Source: Streptomyces sp. DH37
GTDB lineage: Bacteria > Actinomycetota > Actinomycetes > Streptomycetales > Streptomycetaceae
Reading direction: 5' to 3'
DNA: 42,904 nt
NCBI RefSeq assembly: GCF_029813835.1
Contig: NZ_JARVKV010000062.1
Span: forward strand, 1-42,904
This document shows positions 31,991 to 39,704 of the stretch, piece after piece. A program made the position numbers and the translations under genes. The first letter of the stretch is position 1; each line of letters opens with the position of its first letter. The notes below the pieces were generated by a model that searched no databases, had not been told where the DNA came from, and worked only from the letters and a program-made list of their open reading frames with translations.

Positions 31991-34117
31991 TCAGCGTTTG
32001 ACGCGGGTGCGGACGGCCAGGACGGCGAGGCCGAGGAGGACGGGTTCGGCGAGGCGGGAGGCCATCTCGGTGTAGGTGCCGGCGGTGGTCAGGTCCTGGC
32101 CGGAGGAGCGGAAGGCCACCGAGTTGATCACCACCCGCAGGGCCTTCTCGAACCGCTCGGCGGTGACGCGTTCGGTCAGCGGCCCGGTGGGGCCGACCGG
32201 GTCGGGGGTGCGGGTGGTCCAGGTGACCTCCTGCCCGGCGGCGACCTGGCGGCCGGTGGTGACCGGCTCCGGATCGCCGGCGGGCAGGCCCCACAGCAGC
32301 AGCGCGAGCAGGGTGGCGGCCATGGCCCCCAGCAGCCAGACCAGGGCGCGGGCGGCGCGCAGGCCGTAGCCCGACAGGGCCCAGTAGGCGGTCAGCAGGG
32401 CCCGCTCGCTCCGGGGCCGGTGGGTGTCGTGGCGGCGCATCTCCATCTCGCCGTAGTAGAAGTCGGCGGCGTCCGGCTCGTTCTTGCCGTCCTCCAGCGA
32501 CTTGCGCACCTGCCGGTACAGCGCGGCCACCGCGGCCGGTCTCAGGTCGGGGGCGTCGGGCGGCGGGGCGGTCCAGCCGCGGGCGAGGGCGGGGCGGCGG
32601 GCGGTGCGCGACCGCCAGTGGTGCTCCTCGGCCAGCGTGTTGCGCCGGCTCCACCGCCAGGGGAAGCGCCGGTTCCAGCCGGTGGGGGTGGTGGCGAAGG
32701 TGCACCAGCCGTCCACCCGTAACTGGTCGAGGTGGACGGCGCCGGCGAACCGGCACGCGCTCAGGTCGACGTCGTGCAGCGCCAGGTGCGCGGCGTCGAC
32801 CCCGCCCACCGACACCAGGCGTACGCCGGGCTCCCGGCCGGACAGCCGCGTCTCCGGCAGCGGGCTGTCCGGGCCCAGGCGGGGGAAGGGGGTGGGGCGG
32901 GCGGCGACCAGCACCGGGTACTCGAGGACCGCGTCGCGCAGGTCCACCTCGGCGTAGCGCAGGTGCAGCGTGGCGGTCGACGCCCACCGCGTGCGCGCGC
33001 AGCTCACCCTGCGGGCGGCGGCCTCCACCGTCGCCGGCACCGCGAACACCGCGCCGTCCAGGCTCACCGTCCCGTCGCACACCAGCGGGCCCAGCCGCGA
33101 CACCCCCTCGAACCGCGCTGCGTCGAACCAGGCGCTGCCGGTGAGGACCGCCCCGTCGAACCGGGCGTCGCCGGTGAAGACCGCCCCGCGGAACCGGGCG
33201 CCGTGGGCGAAGGCGGCCCTGGCGAACACCGCGTCCCGGGCGAAGGCCGCCGAGCCGAACCGGGCGTCGCCCTTGAAGACCGCGCCGCCGAACCGTGCGG
33301 TGCCGTCGAAGGACGCCCCGCTGAAGTCGGCGGTGCCCTTGAACGACGCGTCCTTGAACCAGGCGTCGTCCCGGAAGGCCGCGCCGCCGAACGAGGCGTG
33401 GCCCTTGAAGATCGCTCCGCCGAAATCGGCGTCGCGGGCGAAGGAGGTCCGGTCGAACGTCGCCCCGCCGGTGAAGCTGGTGGCCCTGAGGTCGCAGTCG
33501 CCCCGGAAGGCCGCCCTGTCGAACGAGGCGCCGCCCTCGAAGCCCGCCCCACCGAACCGCGCGCCGCGGGCGAAGACCGCGTCGCCGAAGTCGGCCCCGC
33601 CGGTGAAGACCGCCGCCGTGAACCCGGCGTCGCCGTCGAAGACCGCTCCGCCGAAGTGCGCGCCGCGGGTGAAGACCACCCGGTCGAATCCGGCGTCGCC
33701 GCCGAAGACCGCTCCGTCGAACCGGGCACGGCCCGCCTCCGGCCGGCCGGAGGCGGAGGTGGAGGCGGAGGTGGAGGCGCGCAGGGCGCCGAGCAGCCGG
33801 CGCAGCAGGTCCGTGGTGAAGGGGGTGTCGCGGTGGTCGACGTCGGCGCCGGGCGCCAGGGACGCGAGGTAGGCGTCGCGGTCGGCCTCGTCCAGGTGGG
33901 CCAGGCACGCGGCGGTGCCGGGGACGGGGACGCCGCGGCAGCCCGGCGGATCGGTCGCGGGGCCGGCGCCGTGTCCGCAGCGCGGCCCCGGCGCCGGGAT
34001 CGGGAACGGTTCGGGGCTCGGGTGTGTCACGTCCCGAGGACGATCCGGCCCGGCCGCGTGGTTGCCCGCCCCGGAGGTGGCGTGCGGCACCGGGACGTCC
34101 GGGGCCGGTCCGGACAC
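31991..34117 (-). CDS. Membrane-anchored pentapeptide-repeat protein
   Basis: The 708-aa protein has a Pro-rich N-terminus with a possible metal site (Cys47-Gly-His-Gly, Cys60, Cys71 then LAHLDE), about 45 pentapeptide repeats of the A(D/R)F(G/D)x type (about 131-350) that should form a right-handed quadrilateral beta helix, a helical region, and a membrane segment near 610-635 (WLLGAMAATLLALLLWGLPA) plus a second near the C-terminus. Soluble pentapeptide proteins can mimic DNA (gyrase protection); membrane-bound ones are of unknown role. The GTG at 34117 lies 8 bp after the upstream stop; a second in-frame GTG at 34030 is possible. Confidence 0.83.
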   Translation of the reverse strand: MSGPAPDVPVPHATSGAGNHAAGPDRPRDVTHPSPEPFPIPAPGPRCGHGAGPATDPPGCRGVPVPGTAACLAHLDEADRDAYLASLAPGADVDHRDTPFTTDLLRRLLGALRASTSASTSASGRPEAGRARFDGAVFGGDAGFDRVVFTRGAHFGGAVFDGDAGFTAAVFTGGADFGDAVFARGARFGGAGFEGGASFDRAAFRGDCDLRATSFTGGATFDRTSFARDADFGGAIFKGHASFGGAAFRDDAWFKDASFKGTADFSGASFDGTARFGGAVFKGDARFGSAAFARDAVFARAAFAHGARFRGAVFTGDARFDGAVLTGSAWFDAARFEGVSRLGPLVCDGTVSLDGAVFAVPATVEAAARRVSCARTRWASTATLHLRYAEVDLRDAVLEYPVLVAARPTPFPRLGPDSPLPETRLSGREPGVRLVSVGGVDAAHLALHDVDLSACRFAGAVHLDQLRVDGWCTFATTPTGWNRRFPWRWSRRNTLAEEHHWRSRTARRPALARGWTAPPPDAPDLRPAAVAALYRQVRKSLEDGKNEPDAADFYYGEMEMRRHDTHRPRSERALLTAYWALSGYGLRAARALVWLLGAMAATLLALLLWGLPAGDPEPVTTGRQVAAGQEVTWTTRTPDPVGPTGPLTERVTAERFEKALRVVINSVAFRSSGQDLTTAGTYTEMASRLAEPVLLGLAVLAVRTRVKR

Positions 34118-34125
34118 CGGGCGCG

Positions 34126-35052
34126 CTACTGCCCGGCCCCCACGACCTCGGCGAGGCGGCGCCAGCCCTCCCGGGGCAGCCCGCCGGGCGCGGGGGAGCC
34201 GATGAGCTGGAGGGCGACGTGGTCGGCCCCCGCCGCCCGGAACTCCTCGACGCGCGCCCGGACGCGCTCCTCGCCGCCCCAGGCGAACAGGGCGTCGACG
34301 AGGCGGTCGCTGCCCCCGTCCGCGAGGTCCTCCTCGGTGAAGCCGCCGCGCAGCCAGTTGGCGGTGTAGTTCGTCAGGCCCAGGTAGAACGACAGGGCCT
34401 CGCGGGCCAGGGCGCGGGCCCGTCCGGGGTCCGCCTCCAGCACCACCCCCAGCTCGGGGGCGAGGACGGGGCCGGCGCCCAGGGCCCGGCGGACCGAGGC
34501 GACCTGGTCGGCCGTCACCAGGTAGGGGAGGGCGCCCGCCGAGCGGTCCCGGGCCAGGCCCAGCATCCTGGGTCCCAGGGCCGCCAGGACGCGCCGGCCG
34601 GCGGGCACCGGCCGCTCCGCGGCGTCCAGGCCGTCGAGGTAGCCGGCCATCGAGGCGAGCGGGCTGCGGTAGCCCCGGACCATCTGGGGGTGGCTGACAC
34701 CCAGGCCCAGCACGAAGCGCCCGGGGTGGGCGGCCTCCAGCTCCGCGAAGCGCGCGGCGGTGTCCTCCGCCCCGGACCGCCAGATGCTCTGGATGGCCGT
34801 GGCCACGGTGATGCTCCCGGTCGCCGCGAGGACGGGCGCGGCCTCCCCGGCGGTGCTGTGGCCGAGCCAGAAGGCCCCGAAGCCCAGTTCCTCCAGCTCG
34901 GCCGCGGCCTCGTTCCGCACGGACCGCTCCGCGTCCGAGATCCCGCCGAAGACGCCGAAGCGCCCGATGGCCTGCCGGAGGGAGAAGGCGCCCGTCCCGT
35001 CCACCGCGTCGTCCACCGTCTCGTCCACCGTCTCGTCCATCGCGTCGTCCAT
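34126..35052 (-). CDS. F420-dependent LLM-class oxidoreductase (TIGR03620-like)
   Basis: The 308-aa protein is a luciferase-like TIM barrel (from FGVFGGISDAERSV to the end) with FVLGLGVSHPQMVRGYRSPL, typical of the F420-binding TIGR03620 subgroup. It would move hydride between coenzyme F420 and an unknown substrate in the cytoplasm. The first 20 residues are an acidic repeat (DETVDETVDDAVDG) made by a 12-bp tandem repeat. The ATG at 35052 follows GGGGAGCC with an 8-nt gap; internal ATG and GTG codons in the repeat could also start. It lies just upstream of the pentapeptide gene and may be co-transcribed with it. Confidence 0.86.
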   Translation of the reverse strand: MDDAMDETVDETVDDAVDGTGAFSLRQAIGRFGVFGGISDAERSVRNEAAAELEELGFGAFWLGHSTAGEAAPVLAATGSITVATAIQSIWRSGAEDTAARFAELEAAHPGRFVLGLGVSHPQMVRGYRSPLASMAGYLDGLDAAERPVPAGRRVLAALGPRMLGLARDRSAGALPYLVTADQVASVRRALGAGPVLAPELGVVLEADPGRARALAREALSFYLGLTNYTANWLRGGFTEEDLADGGSDRLVDALFAWGGEERVRARVEEFRAAGADHVALQLIGSPAPGGLPREGWRRLAEVVGAGQ

Positions 35053-35228
35053 CGTGTCGGCTCCCCGTGTCGGTGGTCGCGGCGGACGGCTGCCCGCTCT
35101 CACGACCACGCCCAACTCGCTCCGCTCACACGGTATTTCCGCCTGCGCCCGCCGCGCGTGTGCCGTACGTCCGCCGGCGGCTCCGGGGCCGGGGCGCGCC
35201 CCGTGGCCGCGGCCGGTACGGCGCCGCG

Positions 35229-36269
35229 TCACGCCGCGGCGAGCGCCCGCTCCCCCGGCGCGCAGGCCTCCCGCAGCGCGGCCAGCTCGTCCGGCGGCAG
35301 CCGCAGGGAGGCCCCGCGCCTGCCCGGGTCGAGCCTCTCCCGGCCCGCCGCCAGCCACTCGCCGCCGGGCTCCACGCCGACGAACTCGGCCAGCCGCGAC
35401 AGCTCCTTGTCCGGTGAGTCCAGCAGGTCCTCGTACGACAGGCTCATCCGGGCCGCCTCCGGCACCCGCGCCAGGTGCTCCAGGCACTCGGTCACCAGCC
35501 GCGACCACAGCTCCCCGAAACGGGCCACCGGCATCACCCGGTCGAACACCAGCCGGGGGTCGAACGGGTCCTGGAGCAGCCCCGCCAGGTCCGGAGGCAG
35601 CTCCCGGGCGTGCTCGGGCGTCAGCTCGTCACCGAATTCCAGCCCCAGCAGCGCGTACATCTCCTCCATCATCGAGAGCAGCCGGAAGCCGGTGTGGCGG
35701 CTCATCGACAGCGCGCAGTCGGGGCCGCCGCGGTGGAGGTGGACGAACCTCGCCTCGGGGAAGCCCGCGCGCAGCCGGGGCACCCACCGCACCGAGAAGC
35801 CCGAGCGCTCCACCGTCACCCGCCGCCCGAACCGGGCGCACAGCAGCCCGAACAGCTCCCGGTACTGGTCCTCGACGGGCCGGCGCGGCCAGGAGGAGAC
35901 CCGCGGGGCGAGTTCGTCCAGCAGGCCGTCGGGGTCGTCGGTGAGGTGCGGCAGCACCATCAGGGACAGCCTGGGGATGCCGGTGGCGTCGGCCGAGAAG
36001 CGACCGGCCCGGCGCGGGTAGAGGAACTCCGGCATGGACGCGCCGCTGCGAATCATCCTGTCGAACGTGGGGTTGGGTTCGGCCAGGAGCCGCCAGAACC
36101 CCCGGCCGTCCAGCTCCCCCTCGGGCATCCCCTCGGACCCGACCGAGGAGAGCAGCTCGTTGAGGCTGAGGATCTCCGGGTGCAGGTTGAGCACGCGCGA
36201 CAGCGCGGTCGAACCGCTCCGCCCGGTCCCGACGACGAACGACAACGGCCGCACGGTCACGTCCCCCAC
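35229..36269 (-). CDS. Sulfotransferase-family protein
   Basis: The 346-aa protein begins with the PAPS 5'-phosphosulfate loop GTGRSGSTAL (residues 14-23), and RFVHLHRGGPDCALSM fits the 3'-phosphate-binding motif. Sulfotransferases move sulfate from PAPS to alcohols, amines or sugars; the acceptor here is unknown. The GTG at 36269 follows GGAG at a good distance; a second GTG at 36260 is possible. The gap to the next minus-strand gene is 176 bp with nothing recognised, so it may be transcribed alone. It is divergent from the metallophosphoesterase. Confidence 0.87.
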   Translation of the reverse strand: MGDVTVRPLSFVVGTGRSGSTALSRVLNLHPEILSLNELLSSVGSEGMPEGELDGRGFWRLLAEPNPTFDRMIRSGASMPEFLYPRRAGRFSADATGIPRLSLMVLPHLTDDPDGLLDELAPRVSSWPRRPVEDQYRELFGLLCARFGRRVTVERSGFSVRWVPRLRAGFPEARFVHLHRGGPDCALSMSRHTGFRLLSMMEEMYALLGLEFGDELTPEHARELPPDLAGLLQDPFDPRLVFDRVMPVARFGELWSRLVTECLEHLARVPEAARMSLSYEDLLDSPDKELSRLAEFVGVEPGGEWLAAGRERLDPGRRGASLRLPPDELAALREACAPGERALAAA

Positions 36270-36500
36270 CCCACCCGCTCCATCGGTCCCGGTCCGCGGT
36301 CTGCACGACGCAGCGTACGGACCCGGACACGGTGTGCGGCAGGGCGACTTCCGGCCAGGGACGCGGCGCGGCCGGGAGCGCGGCGCGGCCGGGGCCGGAC
36401 GGGCCGCGCCGCCCGGCCCCGTCGGCGCGGACGCCCCCTCCCGGATGGTTCCATGCTCGTGTCAGGCAGTCCGGGCGAACCGCGAGGGAGGTGTCCGACC

Positions 36501-37310
36501 GTGGAGCGAGGCGACGGGGCCGGCGGTCCCCGCCCCGCACGGGTCCTGGTGGTCGGGGACGTGCACGGCGAGTTCGGGAGGCTCGCCGAGTGGTCGGCCG
36601 CCGTCCGGCGGCGCCGCGGCCCGCTGGACGCGATCCTCGCCGTCGGCGACGCCGAGGCCAACCGCGACGGGACCGACGCGGCGGGGGAGCACAACCCCAG
36701 GGCCCCCGGCGGGATCGGTGATTTCCCGCTCGTCGCCGACGGGCGGATCGACCTGGGCGCCCCGCTGTACTTCATCGGCGGCAACCACGATCCCTGGCCC
36801 GCCCTGGACGAGGCGGGCCCCGGCCGGTGGAGCGGCGCGGCGCACTTCCTCGGCCGCGCGGGCGTCACCGACGTCGCGGGCTTCCGGGTGGCGTTCCTCT
36901 CGGGCATCCACGCGGCCCGCGTCACCGGCACCCCGGGAGCGCCGCGGGAGACGCCCAGGGACCGCACGTACTACACGGCGGAGGAACTGGAACGGGTGGC
37001 GCGGGAGGCGCGGGAGGCGGGCCCGGTCGACATGCTGCTGACCCACGACTGGCCCTCCGGCGTCGCGGGACCGCGCCGGGGCCACGTGGGCCGCCCGGAG
37101 CTGCGGACGCTGTGCGAACGCGTCCGGCCGCGGTGGCACTTCTGCGGGCACATGCACTACCGGCGCCGGGCGGCCGTCGGTCCGACGCGGGTCGTGTGCC
37201 TGGGCCGCATCCGGACCGGCCCGGCCGCCCTCGCCCTGGTCGAGCGGGGTCCCGGCGGGCGGCCCGTGCTCGTCGAGGACGCCGCGGGCGCGGGCGGCGC
37301 CGCCCGCTGA
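36501..37310 (+). CDS. Calcineurin-like metallophosphoesterase
   Basis: The 269-aa protein carries all five metal motifs of the family in order: GDVHGEF (19-25), GDAEANRDG (49-57), GGNHD (93-97), HDWP and GHMHYRR. It should hold a dinuclear metal centre that hydrolyses phosphomonoesters, diesters or nucleotides. The GTG at 36501 follows GGGAGG with a 9-10 nt gap and begins the domain; the frame is open for a kilobase upstream without coding character. Substrate unknown; the order of motifs resembles the lariat-debranching-like subgroup. Confidence 0.87.
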   Translation: MERGDGAGGPRPARVLVVGDVHGEFGRLAEWSAAVRRRRGPLDAILAVGDAEANRDGTDAAGEHNPRAPGGIGDFPLVADGRIDLGAPLYFIGGNHDPWPALDEAGPGRWSGAAHFLGRAGVTDVAGFRVAFLSGIHAARVTGTPGAPRETPRDRTYYTAEELERVAREAREAGPVDMLLTHDWPSGVAGPRRGHVGRPELRTLCERVRPRWHFCGHMHYRRRAAVGPTRVVCLGRIRTGPAALALVERGPGGRPVLVEDAAGAGGAAR

Positions 37311-37332
37311 CGGCGGTACGGCCCACGGCACG

Positions 37333-37361
37333 GGAACCGGGCGCCGCGAGCGGACAGGTAC
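37333..37361 (+). promoter_or_regulatory. ECF-type promoter upstream of the sigma gene (copy 1)
   Basis: GGAACC (37333-37338), 11 bp, then GCGGACAGGTAC (37350-37361). The same bipartite motif with the same spacing occurs before the partner gene (37926). GGAAC is the usual ECF -35 core. A start point about six bases after the -10 would fall at the GTG (37366), so the sigma transcript may be leaderless. Confidence 0.7.
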
Positions 37362-37365
37362 GGGT

Positions 37366-38004
37366 GTGGAGCAATCACTGCGAGCCCGCGTACGCGCCGG
37401 TGACCCGGCCGCGTACGGCGAGCTGTTCGACGAACACGCGGCGGCCGTCCACCGCTACGCGGTCCGCGCGACGGGCGACTGGGCCGCGGCCGAGGACGTG
37501 GTGTCGCTGACGTTCCTGGAGGCCTGGCGGCTGCGGGAGAAGGTGCGCCCCGACGGGGGGAGCCTGCGTCCCTGGCTGCTGGGCATCGCCACGAACGTCG
37601 TGCGCAACACCGCGCGGGCGGCGCGGCGGCACCGGGAGGCGCTCGCGCGCCTGCCCCCGAAGGAGGTGGTGCCCGACTTCGCCGACGAACTGGTCGGCCG
37701 GATGGCCGACTCCGAGCGGCTGGCGGCGGCGGGGCGGGCGCTGGAGAAGCTGCGCCGCCCGGAGCGCGAGGTGTTCGTGCTGTGCGTGTGGCAGGGGCTC
37801 GACTACGCCGCGACGGCCGAGGCGCTGGGCGTACGGGTCGGCACGGTGCGTTCCCGGCTGTCCCGTGCCAGGGCCCGGCTGCGCGGGCTGACGGACGCCG
37901 GGCCGGAGCGGCCGGGGGAGGGGCCGGAACCCCCTTCCGGCAGCGGACAGGTACAGGGCGGCCGCACCGCAGCGGCCCGGTCGAGGGAGGACAGGACCCG
38001 ATGA
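37366..38004 (+). CDS. ECF-type RNA polymerase sigma factor
   Basis: The 212-aa protein has sigma region 2 (about 18-85; GELFDEHAAAVHRYAVRATG and AEDVVSLTFLEAWR) and region 4 (about 118-165; REVFVLCVWQGLDYAATAEA and VRVGTVRSRLSRARARLR), with no region 3 or extra C-terminal domain. The last 40 residues are Pro/Gly-rich. It directs RNA polymerase to GGAAC-type promoters. The GTG at 37366 has no real ribosome site and sits at the expected start point of the promoter just upstream. Its stop overlaps the next ATG (ATGA), coupling it to the membrane protein that follows, probably its regulator. Confidence 0.94.
   Translation: MEQSLRARVRAGDPAAYGELFDEHAAAVHRYAVRATGDWAAAEDVVSLTFLEAWRLREKVRPDGGSLRPWLLGIATNVVRNTARAARRHREALARLPPKEVVPDFADELVGRMADSERLAAAGRALEKLRRPEREVFVLCVWQGLDYAATAEALGVRVGTVRSRLSRARARLRGLTDAGPERPGEGPEPPSGSGQVQGGRTAAARSREDRTR
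37926..37954 (+). promoter_or_regulatory. ECF-type promoter inside the sigma gene, before the partner gene (copy 2)
   Basis: GGAACC (37926-37931), 11 bp, then GCGGACAGGTAC (37943-37954), identical in both blocks and spacing to copy 1 while the spacer differs. It lies within the low-complexity 3' end of the sigma gene, about 47 bp before the ATG at 38001, so it would drive the partner gene separately. Confidence 0.68.
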
Positions 38005-39011
38005 ACGCCAACCAGCGGCGGCACGGCGAGCCGGCCGAGCACGAGGAACTGGCCCGGCTGCTGCCGCCCCCCGGCGACCCGGACCTCTCCCCCGGCCGCC
38101 ACCGACTCCTCAAGGAGCACCTGATGCGAGAGATCACCCGCGACAGCGCACCGGCCGCACCGGCCGCACCGGCCGCACCGGCCGTACCGGCCCGTCCGCG
38201 CACGCGGCGGCGCCCGGCCCTGGCGGCCGTGTCCGTGCTGGCCGCCGCCGCCGTGGCCGCCGGGGTGACGGCCGGCGGAGTCCTGGACGGCGGCTCCCCG
38301 GCGCCGTCCGCCGCCGTCACCGCCGCCGAGCGGCAGGAGGCGGTGAGGTTGCTGGACCGCATCGCCACCGCGGCCTCGGCCCGCGACGCCTCCGCCGTAC
38401 GCGACGGCCAGTACGTCTACGTCCGCACCCAGGGCACCCGGGAGGTCGGTGGGGAGGGCACCGACAGGATCCGGCGCGAGGACTGGCACGCGGTGGACGG
38501 CGCACGCGACGGACTCGCCCGCGTGGACGTCCTCTCCGGTCCCTCGAAGGACGGTCCGGCGGACGAGTCGGGCCACGACATCAGGCTGGCGGCGGACCCG
38601 AACACGACCACCTACCGCGAGCTCCAGGCGCTGCCCACCGACCCCGGCGCCCTGCTGGAGAGGCTGTACGCCGACACCGAGGGCCAGGGCCCGGACCGCC
38701 ACGAGCCGGTCTTCGAGGCGATCGAGGCCATGCTCCCGGCGTCCACCCTCCTGCCCGAGGTGAACGCGGCGCTCTACCGGGCCGCCGCGGAGATCCCCGG
38801 CGTGGCGGTGGACCGCGAGGCGGAGGACGCCGCCGGGCGCCGGGGGGTGGGCCTGGTGTTCGAGGGCGCCGACGGGTCCCGCTCCACCTGGGTCTTCGAC
38901 CGCGCCACCCTGGCCTACCTCGGCTCGGACGAGACGGCCGTCCTCGCCGTCGCCGTGGTCGACGCGCCGGGCGACACCCCCGCCCGCCACTTCGGCGACC
39001 GCTCCGTCTGA
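38001..39011 (+). CDS. CU044_5270-family membrane protein, sigma-factor partner
   Basis: The 336-aa protein has a cytoplasmic N-terminus (1-70, with an Ala/Pro repeat at 51-61), one membrane helix (about 73-94) and an extracytoplasmic domain of about 240 residues. This is the layout of CU044_5270 proteins, which usually follow an ECF sigma gene. The topology and coupling suggest an anti-sigma or sensor role: the N-terminal segment could hold the sigma factor and the outer domain sense a signal. No zinc anti-sigma motif (HxxxCxxC) is seen. The ATG at 38001 follows GGGAGGACAGG and overlaps the sigma stop by 4 nt. Confidence 0.85.
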   Translation: MNANQRRHGEPAEHEELARLLPPPGDPDLSPGRHRLLKEHLMREITRDSAPAAPAAPAAPAVPARPRTRRRPALAAVSVLAAAAVAAGVTAGGVLDGGSPAPSAAVTAAERQEAVRLLDRIATAASARDASAVRDGQYVYVRTQGTREVGGEGTDRIRREDWHAVDGARDGLARVDVLSGPSKDGPADESGHDIRLAADPNTTTYRELQALPTDPGALLERLYADTEGQGPDRHEPVFEAIEAMLPASTLLPEVNAALYRAAAEIPGVAVDREAEDAAGRRGVGLVFEGADGSRSTWVFDRATLAYLGSDETAVLAVAVVDAPGDTPARHFGDRSV

Positions 39012-39024
39012 CGCCCGCGGCCAC

Positions 39025-39061
39025 CGTGCCCCCCGGCCGCCGCCGAAGGCCGGGGGGCACG
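39025..39061 (+). terminator. Hairpin terminator of the ECF operon
   Basis: A perfect 14-bp stem (39025-39038 with 39048-39061) with a 9-nt loop lies 13 bp after the stop codon. No T-run, as is common in high-GC terminators. Confidence 0.85.
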
Positions 39062-39222
39062 TGCTCGGCCGCGTCCGGCGGGCCCGCCCGCCGGCCGTAC
39101 GCGGCGCCGGCCGGTCCGGGCCGCCGGACGGCGCCGGCCCCTCGCCGGTCGTCACGCCGGTGACGGTCCCGGCGGTGACGGTCCCGGCGGAGCGCAGGCC
39201 GGCGGCCGGGGCCGGAACCTCC

Positions 39223-39465
39223 TCACGGCAGGGGGTGGCGGCTGCGGGCGTTGGCGGCGGCGAGACGGGCGCTGAGCTGCTCGCGCGCGGTCAGCGGCCG
39301 GACGTCGTCCGGCTTCGCGTCCCACTCCCGCCCGCCGCCGAGCGGGCGCAGCCAGACCCGCCCGGGGTGGACGTCCATCACGTCCCCCACCCGGCCGTCC
39401 CGCAGGTCCCTCGCCACCGAGCCGACCGTGATCGCGGGCGGCCCCTCCCGCCTGCCCGTGCTCAC
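39223..39465 (-). CDS. Small conserved hypothetical protein (80 aa)
   Basis: The GTG at 39465 overlaps the stop of the preceding 80-aa gene (GTGA). The 80-aa product reads as a real protein, with a beta-rich middle (DVMDVHPGRVWLRPLGGGRE) and a helical end (LTAREQLSARLAAANARSR), and has normal codon bias. No signal or membrane segment. I do not recognise a named domain; the pair of coupled 80-aa genes suggests a two-protein unit. Confidence 0.72.
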   Translation of the reverse strand: MSTGRREGPPAITVGSVARDLRDGRVGDVMDVHPGRVWLRPLGGGREWDAKPDDVRPLTAREQLSARLAAANARSRHPLP

Positions 39466-39704
39466 CGCGCCGCCCAGGCCCGCGGCGCCGCCACGGCCTC
39501 CTCCGGCAGCTCGGCCGGCGGCACGATCGGCACGAAGTCCGGCGCGTGCGCGGTGCGTACGGGTGTCGGCGTCCACCAGAACCCCCTGTCGTCGAGGCCC
39601 GGCAGGACCTCCGCCGTCGTGTCCGCGCCCGCGTCCGTCGCGGCGCGGGCGAATTCCTCGCGGTCGGCAAAGGCCGCCGAGGAGTGCTGAGTTCGGGATT
39701 CCAT
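39462..39704 (-). CDS. Small conserved hypothetical protein (80 aa), coupled to the next gene
   Basis: The ATG at 39704 follows GGAG four nt upstream. The 80-aa product has a hydrophilic Ser/Glu/Asp-rich start and a Pro/Trp-containing middle (GFWWTPTPVRTAHAPDFVPI). No signal peptide or known motif is seen. A consensus TTGACA (minus strand, 39782-39787) lies 78 bp upstream, but no good -10 is at the right distance. Coupling with the downstream 80-aa gene by GTGA suggests that the two products work together. Confidence 0.72.
   Translation of the reverse strand: MESRTQHSSAAFADREEFARAATDAGADTTAEVLPGLDDRGFWWTPTPVRTAHAPDFVPIVPPAELPEEAVAAPRAWAAR

Noticed and set aside
33120..33730. 15-bp periodicity suggesting a DNA repeat array
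   Set aside because: It is the coding periodicity of pentapeptide repeats; individual units vary as expected for protein-level repeats.
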